Of a stretch of 7,305 bases of DNA, positions 1 to 4,897 are shown in pieces. Source of the stretch: an uncultured Kineosporia sp. (lineage in GTDB: Bacteria; Actinomycetota; Actinomycetes; Actinomycetales; Kineosporiaceae); the NCBI GenBank assembly GCA_937859855.1, contig CALMAR010000458.1, forward strand, positions 1 to 7,305, in the 5' to 3' direction. Numbering within the stretch: the first letter of the stretch is position 1; every line of letters starts with the position of its first letter. The notes under the pieces were generated by a model, which was not told where the DNA came from, searched no databases, and saw only the letters and a list, made by a program, of their open reading frames with translations. The position numbers and the translations under genes were made by a program.

Positions 1-1688
1 CCGCCCACCGGCCTCGCCAGACTGCGCCCCCGGCGGCTGACCACCCGCCACAGCATCGGCGAAACCTCCTGCGCCTCATCGACCACGACATGCCCGAACG
101 CCCAGTCCCGGTCGGCCCGGGCCCGGTCGGCGACGCTCAGCACGTCACTGCTGTCGCTGAACCGGTCGGCCAGCATCTCCGCGCTGACCAGGGCGGCCGC
201 CTCGGGATTCGACTGGAGCACCGCCCGGGCATGATCGAGTCGCTCGGCCCGTTCGGCCGCCGCGCGGGCCTGTTCGCGCGCCTGCGCGGCCACCACGGCG
301 ACATCCTGGCCGATCAGTTCGGCCGCCTCGTCCAGCAGCGGGACGTCGGCCGGGCTCCAGCCTGAACCAGGCTCACGCTGCAGCAGGGCCTGCTCGGCCG
401 GGGTCAGCAGGCCGCCGGCCGCCTGGAGCAGTACGTCCGGGCGCCCGAACAGGCGCTCCAGCAGTCCGGCCGCGGTCAGCGGCATCCAGCGCAGGTTGAT
501 CTCCCGGCGGACGCCGGCGTGCTCGCGCAGCTCAGCGCTCAGCTCTTGCCGGGTCTCGGCATCAGCCTCCTGCCGCCGAGCCGCGGCCAGCTGCCCGGCG
601 AGGTCGTCGAGCACATGCCGGACGAACGTCACCCGGGCTTCGTTGTGCGCCCGGCCGCCCTGGCGGGCGCGGTTGCGGGCGCTGGCCACCACGCCCGGCT
701 GCAGCACGATCTGGTCGCCGTCGATGTTCAGCGGAATGGGACGGGTGATCAGGCGTTGCCGCTGGCGGACCGCGGTTGCGATCACCCGGGCCATCCGCGG
801 GTCGCCCTTCAGGGCGCTGACCTGTGCGGCCTCAGCGGCGTCCGCCTCGATACCCGGAAACAGCTCGCCCGGGGTCGCCAGCACCACGCCGGTTTCACCC
901 AGGGACGGCAGCACCCGGTCGATGTACTGCAGGAATACAGCACTGGGCCCAATCACCAGCACTCCGCTGCGGGCGATCCGGTTCCGGTGGGTGTAGAGCA
1001 GGTAAGCCGCACGGTGCAGCGCCACTGCGGTCTTGCCGGTGCCGGGGCCGCCCTGGACCACAAGCACTCCGCCGATCGGAGCCCGGACAATCTGATCCTG
1101 CTCGGCCTGCAGAGTGGCCACGATGTCACGCATGTGCCCGGTTCGATGCGCGCTCAGTGCGGTCATCAGGGCGCCCTCGCCGGTGATGGTGGCCAGCTCC
1201 TGCTGGCCCAGCGCACCGGCGTCGAGCAGTTCGTCGTCCACTCCGGTCACGGTCCGGCCCCGGGTGCTCAGCTGCCGCCGCCTGGTCACGCCGTCCGGTT
1301 CGGCTGCGGTGGCCTGATAGAAACTGGCCGCCGCGGGCGCGCGCCAGTCGATCAGCAGCTGGGTCTGCTCGTCGTCTGAGAGCCCGATCCGGCCGATGTA
1401 CCGGCGCTGGCCGCTGGCCAGATCGAGACGCCCGAACGCCAGCCGGTCCTCCACCGCCTGCAGCTGAGCCAGTCGCTGAGTGTGCAGGGCGTCGAACGCG
1501 TCCCGTTCGGCCCGGCCTCCTGGCGTCGGCACCACCGGTGCCGCTCGCAGCGCCCGCAGGGATTGCAACGCCCGATCATGCAGCTGGTCCAGCCGGGCGT
1601 AGAGCAGGTCGAGGTAGCGTTGCTCCCGCTCGATCTGCTGCTCCACGACGTCGCCGGCTGGGTCATCGACGGACACAGCCTCGGTCAA
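1..1688 (-). CDS. helR: RNA polymerase recycling motor ATPase HelR (HelD-like), C-terminus beyond window
   Basis: A UvrD/Rep-like superfamily 1 ATPase that binds RNA polymerase and uses ATP to release stalled, nucleic-acid-bound or rifamycin-bound enzyme. The visible 562 codons start with a charged, helix-prone N-terminal arm (about residues 15-95, with EREQRYLDLLYARLD), which in the HelD/HelR family reaches into the polymerase. Then come the family signatures RRYIGRIGLSDDEQ, LLIDWRAPAA and TRGRTVTG. Walker A is GGPGTGKT at residues 213-220 (bases 1029-1052) and Walker B/motif II is VVVDEAQE with Asp537 near base 80. The family is usually somewhat over 700 residues, so the last helicase motifs lie off the left edge. 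I chose the TTG at 1688-1686 because AAAGGA sits 6 bases before it. In-frame ATGs at 1703 and 1715 lack a ribosome site, and a GTG at 1676 is a further option. The last residues (RSLARPVGG) do not look like the expected VGD-x-Q motif III, but the edge prevents judgement. I see no rifamycin-associated inverted repeat upstream. Confidence 0.93.
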   Translation of the reverse strand, partial: MTEAVSVDDPAGDVVEQQIEREQRYLDLLYARLDQLHDRALQSLRALRAAPVVPTPGGRAERDAFDALHTQRLAQLQAVEDRLAFGRLDLASGQRRYIGRIGLSDDEQTQLLIDWRAPAAASFYQATAAEPDGVTRRRQLSTRGRTVTGVDDELLDAGALGQQELATITGEGALMTALSAHRTGHMRDIVATLQAEQDQIVRAPIGGVLVVQGGPGTGKTAVALHRAAYLLYTHRNRIARSGVLVIGPSAVFLQYIDRVLPSLGETGVVLATPGELFPGIEADAAEAAQVSALKGDPRMARVIATAVRQRQRLITRPIPLNIDGDQIVLQPGVVASARNRARQGGRAHNEARVTFVRHVLDDLAGQLAAARRQEADAETRQELSAELREHAGVRREINLRWMPLTAAGLLERLFGRPDVLLQAAGGLLTPAEQALLQREPGSGWSPADVPLLDEAAELIGQDVAVVAAQAREQARAAAERAERLDHARAVLQSNPEAAALVSAEMLADRFSDSSDVLSVADRARADRDWAFGHVVVDEAQEVSPMLWRVVSRRGRSLARPVG

Positions 1689-1694
1689 TCCTCG

Positions 1695-1700
1695 TCCTTT
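1695..1700 (-). promoter_or_regulatory. Ribosome binding site of helR
   Basis: AAAGGA on the minus strand, followed by 6 bases (CGAGGA) and a TTG codon at 1688. It is the only good Shine-Dalgarno match near the beginning of the helR frame, and it lies downstream of the two in-frame ATG codons at 1715 and 1703. This is why the TTG start is preferred. Pure sequence inference. Confidence 0.5.
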
Positions 1701-1843
1701 CATCGGATCGGCCATTCGATTCGGCCGGTTCAGGCCCGGCAGAAACGGCTAATCAGTATCCACTGTTCGTCCTGCCTTAGCCAATGCCGGACTCGAATGC
1801 TGGAGCCGGGCCGGGCCAGCCGGGTGGCGGACCAGGCGGCGGT

Positions 1844-2641
1844 CTACGGGAACGGCGCCACCGGCAGCACCGCCGTCTCGTCCAGATGGCAGAGCTGGCC
1901 CAGCAAAGCCAGCGCAGGGCTGTGGTGCAGCACTCTCAATCCATGCGCCAGAGCGGTCGCGGCGACCTGAAGGTCGCCCGGTGTGGCTGCGCCGAGATGA
2001 GCCCGGCGGGCCAGCACCGCCTGCAGTTCGAGCATCCGCTCGCCGATGGCGGCTGACTGCGGGACCGATCGGTAGACCCGGCGCCGGACCCGGGCCAGCT
2101 CGGCGTATTCGTCCGGTGATCTGGCCACCAGAAGCGCCTCGGCGTCCAGCAGCGAGCAACTGCGGGCGACCCGATGCCGTACCGCTGTGCCCAGCAGATC
2201 CCCGGCCGCAGGCCGATGGGCCACCGCTAGGGCACTGGTGTCGATCAGCAGACCGGCCGGCCGCTCAACCGGATCGGCGGCCGGATCCGTCCGGTTGGCT
2301 CTCTCCCAGCGGGGCGGTTCGGGCGGTTCGGGCGGTTCCGGCCAGGACGGCGCCTCCGGCGCTGACGGCACGCCCGGCCCTTCCGGCACGGCTGTCCCAT
2401 CAGCCCGCGACCCGGGCCAGGCTCGGGGCCAACCGGCTCCGCCCGCTCGATCAGCCGGGAGCCCGGCATAGCGCCCAGACGAAAAACGAGCCAGTTCACC
2501 AGCGATCGCGTGATCGCGCCCGGCCTGCTGGATGGCTTGGGCCAGAGCCTGCTCCATCAGATCGCGGGTCTGGCTGGTACCCAGCGCCCGGTAGGCCTGA
2601 TCGAGCAGGGCTTGGTCCAGCAAGGGCTCGTCCGGTGTCAT
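1844..2641 (-). CDS. VapB-like/PIN (VapC-like) fusion protein, 265 aa
   Basis: A single ORF with two parts that normally belong to separate toxin-antitoxin genes. Residues 6-58 (LLDQAYRALGTSQTRDLMEQ and on) resemble the helical part of actinobacterial VapB antitoxins, which carry an ALGTSTKKDTVNAAL-type segment; the leading beta-strand of the ribbon-helix-helix is weak. Residues 62-127 are a Pro/Gly/Glu/Ala linker containing PEPPEPPEPP. Residues 131-260 form a PIN domain: Asp134 in LLIDTSAL, Glu168 in LLDAEALLVARSPDEY, and Asp223 in PGDLQVAATALAHGLRVLHH. PIN toxins are Mg-dependent ribonucleases that cut RNA. The usual Asp pair after the last strand (HYDRDFD in many VapCs) is HHSPALA here, so the fourth acidic position is Ser241. 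The start has GGAGGT 5 bases upstream. No ATG, GTG or TTG lies just before the PIN domain that would make a separate VapC. It could be an active RNase, a self-inhibited fusion or a decaying toxin. The PIN call is strong; the antitoxin-like N-terminus is moderate. Confidence 0.82.
   Translation of the reverse strand: MTPDEPLLDQALLDQAYRALGTSQTRDLMEQALAQAIQQAGRDHAIAGELARFSSGRYAGLPADRAGGAGWPRAWPGSRADGTAVPEGPGVPSAPEAPSWPEPPEPPEPPRWERANRTDPAADPVERPAGLLIDTSALAVAHRPAAGDLLGTAVRHRVARSCSLLDAEALLVARSPDEYAELARVRRRVYRSVPQSAAIGERMLELQAVLARRAHLGAATPGDLQVAATALAHGLRVLHHSPALALLGQLCHLDETAVLPVAPFP
2313..2339. repeat. 9-bp tandem repeat (three copies) inside the fusion linker
   Basis: GGCGGTTCG, GGCGGTTCG and GGCGGTTCC run head to tail on the plus strand. 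On the minus strand they encode the EPP-EPP-EPP part of the proline-rich linker between the VapB-like and PIN parts. Because the unit is a multiple of three, copy-number change would alter linker length without breaking the frame. Direct reading of the sequence. Confidence 0.85.
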
Positions 2642-2646
2642 GCCAC

Positions 2647-2652
2647 ACCTCC
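2647..2652 (-). promoter_or_regulatory. Ribosome binding site of the PIN fusion gene
   Basis: GGAGGT on the minus strand, then 5 bases (GTGGC), then ATG at 2641. This near-perfect Shine-Dalgarno fixes the start upstream of the VapB-like segment. It argues that the N-terminal extension is really translated with the PIN domain. Confidence 0.75.
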
Positions 2653-2728
2653 GGGTGACTCGAACAGCCGGTGGCCCGGCCGCGTGGCATCACCCCACTG
2701 CAGGGCACCGTCAGATTGGGAAACCGTC

Positions 2729-2737
2729 TGTGGACAA
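2729..2737 (-). promoter_or_regulatory. DnaA-box-like 9-mer, copy 1
   Basis: TGTGGACAA on the plus strand, which is TTGTCCACA on the minus strand. This equals the preferred DnaA box described for Streptomyces and close relatives. It has the same orientation as copy 2, 32 bp away start to start (about three helical turns). Whether DnaA binds here is inference. Confidence 0.5.
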
Positions 2738-2760
2738 CCCGAAAGGCCAGCTCAACTGCG

Positions 2761-2769
2761 TGTGGACAA
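2761..2769 (-). promoter_or_regulatory. DnaA-box-like 9-mer, copy 2
   Basis: The second exact TGTGGACAA (TTGTCCACA on the minus strand), in the same orientation and 32 bp from copy 1. I found no other exact match in the window by eye. A pair is too few for a chromosomal origin, but it is the kind of arrangement expected at a DnaA-regulated promoter or a titration site. Confidence 0.5.
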
Positions 2770-2964
2770 AGGTCAGATAGTGACGTTTGAACCGGACGAG
2801 CCGCCTTTGGCTCTTGCGGCGCCAGTGACGGCAGCAGTGTTTACCCTCGGCCGGAAGTGGGACGCCCGGCTGAACGAGTGAAGGACCCGCGGCAGCGATC
2901 AGGTGAGCGCCCCGGCGATCCGATCTGTGCTCGGAAGGATCGTCTGAACCCATCCCCTCTGCTC

Positions 2965-2970
2965 GAGGAG
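2965..2970 (+). promoter_or_regulatory. Ribosome binding site of the secreted IPT/TIG protein gene
   Basis: GAGGAG followed by 5 bases (AACCA) and a TTG codon at 2976. The next in-frame ATG, at 2994, is 23 bases beyond the site, too far for normal spacing, so TTG is the preferred start. Confidence 0.75.
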
Positions 2971-2975
2971 AACCA

Positions 2976-4073
2976 TTGATACGCACCCGCAAGATGTCCA
3001 CGAAGCGCGCGCTGGGCCTGGCCATGGCCGCGGCACTCGCTGTTGGCGCAACCATTGCCGTCGCGGGCTCCAGTGAGGCGGCCGCCGCCAAGTACACCCT
3101 TGGATCGACCACCACCTCGACCGGCCAGAAGGTGTCGGTCAAGGGGACCGACTTCACTGACGACGGCGGTGCGAGCCTGATCGACCTCGCCAAGATCAGT
3201 TTCGAGACCGCCGCCTGCCCGGCCCTGAAGTCCGGCGTCGGCACTGCCCTGGGCACGGCCGCGACGGCGGTGACCGACACCCGGATCACCCTGACCGCGC
3301 CGACTCTCGCGCTGACCAACTCCAAGCCCACCAAGTACAACGTCTGCTTCTACGGCAGTGCATCCGCAGCGCCACTGGCCGGTTCGGCGGCGGTCATCGC
3401 CTACGCGGTGCCGAACACCTTCACCGTGGTCTCGGGCTCGGCTGGCCCTTCCTACGGCGGGACCAAGATGGTCATCACCGGCCAGGATTTCACCGCCAAG
3501 AGCAACATCACGGTGGGCGGAGCGGAGGCCACCGGCACCAAGGTCGTGCTGGGCAAGACCGCCAGTGACCTGGACACCATCACCGCCTACTCTCCGGCCA
3601 ACAACGGCCTGGCCGCGACCATCCGGGTGAGCGGTGAGGCCGGCCCAGTGGCCACCGGGTCCACCTTCACCTACACCAACGCGATCGAGATCTCGCCGTC
3701 CGGCAGCGACGGCACGGCGGGACGAGTGATCACGGTCGACGGCACCGGCTTCAGCACCCTGTCGTTCCAGGACACCCTGGCCGACGCCAAGTCGACGGTG
3801 GTGCTGGTGAAGGCCGGTACGGCCCTGACCACCACTTCCACCTTCTACACCTCGAGTGCATACGTGGCCTCGGGGGCCAGCTCGTACTACGTCTGCAACA
3901 CCGCCACGGTCACCAGCGACACCGAGCTGACCTGCCTGATCCCGGACCTGACGGGTACTAAGGCAGGCGCCTACACCGTCGCGATCGTCACGTTCGACTC
4001 CGCGCACGCTCTGGTTGCGGCCAAGAGCACCGGATACTCCCGGAGCGCGACCTACACCAGCGCAACCTTCTGA
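2976..4073 (+). CDS. Secreted protein with IPT/TIG-like domains, 365 aa
   Basis: An exported protein of unknown function. Residues 1-38 form a Sec signal peptide: a basic start (MIRTRKMSTKR), a hydrophobic core (ALGLAMAAALAVGATIAVA) and an Ala-rich cleavage region (SSEAAAA before KY). The mature part reads as about three immunoglobulin-like repeats of the IPT/TIG type: residues 39-145, 148-234 (with GPSYGGTKMVITGQDFTAKSNITVGG, the clearest match) and 235-365 (with SDGTAGRVITVDGTGFS). Cys81/Cys124 and Cys307/Cys320 lie within domains 1 and 3 and may form disulfides outside the cell. Thr and Ser are abundant. There is no LPXTG sorting signal, no lipobox and no C-terminal membrane segment, so it is probably released or held by other contacts. 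IPT/TIG folds usually mediate binding or spacing in surface proteins; no catalytic domain is visible. A TTG start is chosen for its GAGGAG site; ATG 2994 is the alternative. A GC hairpin follows directly, so it is likely monocistronic. Confidence 0.87.
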   Translation: MIRTRKMSTKRALGLAMAAALAVGATIAVAGSSEAAAAKYTLGSTTTSTGQKVSVKGTDFTDDGGASLIDLAKISFETAACPALKSGVGTALGTAATAVTDTRITLTAPTLALTNSKPTKYNVCFYGSASAAPLAGSAAVIAYAVPNTFTVVSGSAGPSYGGTKMVITGQDFTAKSNITVGGAEATGTKVVLGKTASDLDTITAYSPANNGLAATIRVSGEAGPVATGSTFTYTNAIEISPSGSDGTAGRVITVDGTGFSTLSFQDTLADAKSTVVLVKAGTALTTTSTFYTSSAYVASGASSYYVCNTATVTSDTELTCLIPDLTGTKAGAYTVAIVTFDSAHALVAAKSTGYSRSATYTSATF

Positions 4074-4090
4074 TCTGATCACCACCCACT

Positions 4091-4121
4091 GGCCCGGCCT
4101 CTGCGCCCAGGAGGCCGGGCC
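4091..4121 (+). terminator. GC-rich hairpin, probable terminator of the secreted protein gene
   Basis: A perfect 11-bp stem (GGCCCGGCCTC with GAGGCCGGGCC) around a 9-base loop, beginning 18 bases after the TGA at 4071-4073. No U-tract follows, as is common in high-GC actinobacteria. A second inverted repeat (CCACCCA at 4082-4088 with TGGGTGG at 4141-4147) surrounds it and reaches into the start of the next gene. It could instead act as an attenuator or mRNA-stabilising stem. Confidence 0.65.
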
Positions 4122-4129
4122 GGCGGCGG

Positions 4130-4897
4130 TTGGCTGAAGATGGGTGGGTGCGGCCCTGGATCGAGGATCTGAACCGCGGCACCCGGGAGTTCTCCGGTGT
4201 GCTGGCCTCCGGGGACCTCACGGCCGCGGTCCCGGCCTGCCCCGGCTGGACCCTGGCCGACCTGGCCGGCCACGTGGGCGGCATCTACCAGTGGGCAGCT
4301 CACGCCATCACCGAGGGGACGCCGGACGCCCAGCTCGAGCCTGCCCCGGTCGGTCGCGCCAGTCTGGTGGACTGGTACGACGGCCAGGCCGGCCGGCTGA
4401 TCGATCTGCTGAGCAATCTTCCCCCGGATGTCCCGGCCTGGACCTTCGGGCCGAGGCCGCGCACCGTGGCCTTCTGGGCTCGTCGTCAGGCGCATGAAAC
4501 CCGGATGCACCTGTGGGACGCGATGCAGTCGCAGGGCGGCCTCCACCAGATCGATTGCCGATCGGCGCTGGACGGCCTGGACGAGGTGTTCATCGTCTTC
4601 TTCCCTCGCCAGGTGCGGCTGGGGCGGACGCTTCCGTTGAGCCACCCGGTCGCGCTGATACCGGATGACGACGCCGGCCGCGGGGACGGGTTCGTGGTCA
4701 GCAGGGACAGGTTCGTCTTCAGCGGGGACGGCGCTGGGCCCGCGGCCACGGCTGACCCAGCTGCCTCCATCAGCGGCCCAGCGGATGCATTGCTGCTCCT
4801 GCTCTGGAAGCGGATCGGGCTGGACGACGTCAGGCTCCGGGTCAGTGGGGACGCCGCAATCGCCGCCGCCTTCTGGAATGCGAAGCTGACTCCGTGA
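4130..4897 (+). CDS. Maleylpyruvate isomerase family mycothiol-dependent enzyme, 255 aa
   Basis: A member of the DinB-like/MDMPI superfamily, whose characterised members are metal-dependent enzymes using mycothiol to isomerise or conjugate small molecules. The N-terminal four-helix part includes the hallmark ACPGWTLADLAGHVGGIYQWA (residues 36-56) and WARRQAHETRMHLWDA (residues 116-131). His48, Glu123 and His127 match the His...Glu-x3-His metal triad known from the Corynebacterium maleylpyruvate isomerase. Residues 145-255 form the smaller C-terminal MDMPI_C-type domain, including ADALLLLLWKR. The true substrate cannot be told; many paralogues are not maleylpyruvate isomerases, and no gentisate pathway genes are visible here. 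The TTG at 4130 has only a weak GGCGG-like site; GTG at 4148 would shorten it by six residues and fits the family about as well. The stop codon overlaps the transporter's GTG start by 4 bp, so the two are co-translated. Confidence 0.88.
   Translation: MAEDGWVRPWIEDLNRGTREFSGVLASGDLTAAVPACPGWTLADLAGHVGGIYQWAAHAITEGTPDAQLEPAPVGRASLVDWYDGQAGRLIDLLSNLPPDVPAWTFGPRPRTVAFWARRQAHETRMHLWDAMQSQGGLHQIDCRSALDGLDEVFIVFFPRQVRLGRTLPLSHPVALIPDDDAGRGDGFVVSRDRFVFSGDGAGPAATADPAASISGPADALLLLLWKRIGLDDVRLRVSGDAAIAAAFWNAKLTP

Larger units (their letters stand above)
2642..2975. other. Divergent intergenic region, 334 bp
   Basis: Separates the minus-strand PIN fusion from the plus-strand secreted protein and must hold promoters for both. 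It contains two identical DnaA-box-like 9-mers (2729-2737 and 2761-2769), a small inverted repeat GAGCC/GGCTC at 2798-2813 with a 6-base loop, and a strong ribosome site at 2965-2970. I see no convincing -35/-10 pair and no riboswitch I can recognise. Short reading frames across it look like chance ORFs. The leader downstream of the boxes is long enough for an untranslated region of up to about 200 bases. Confidence 0.6.

Noticed and set aside
519..1379. 286-codon open frame on the plus strand within helR
   Set aside because: It lies opposite clear HelR motifs, including Walker A, on the minus strand. The composition is low-complexity and no family is recognisable.
2239..2260. Separate start for a stand-alone VapC inside the fusion ORF
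   Set aside because: The codons just before LLIDTSAL contain no ATG, GTG or TTG with a ribosome site, and the frame is open from the upstream ATG.
2798..2813. Small hairpin GAGCC/GGCTC
   Set aside because: A 5-bp stem is expected by chance in GC-rich DNA, and it has no U-tract or clear positional meaning.
2770..2964. Possible riboswitch (c-di-AMP type considered) in the leader of the secreted protein gene
   Set aside because: I could not match the conserved core of any riboswitch class I know. A covariance-model search would be needed to support one.
2841..4085. 414-codon open frame on the minus strand, opposite the secreted protein gene
   Set aside because: It is a long antisense shadow typical of GC-rich DNA. 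The translation is Gly/Arg/Val-rich with no recognisable domain, while the plus strand has a signal peptide, a ribosome site and Ig-like domains.
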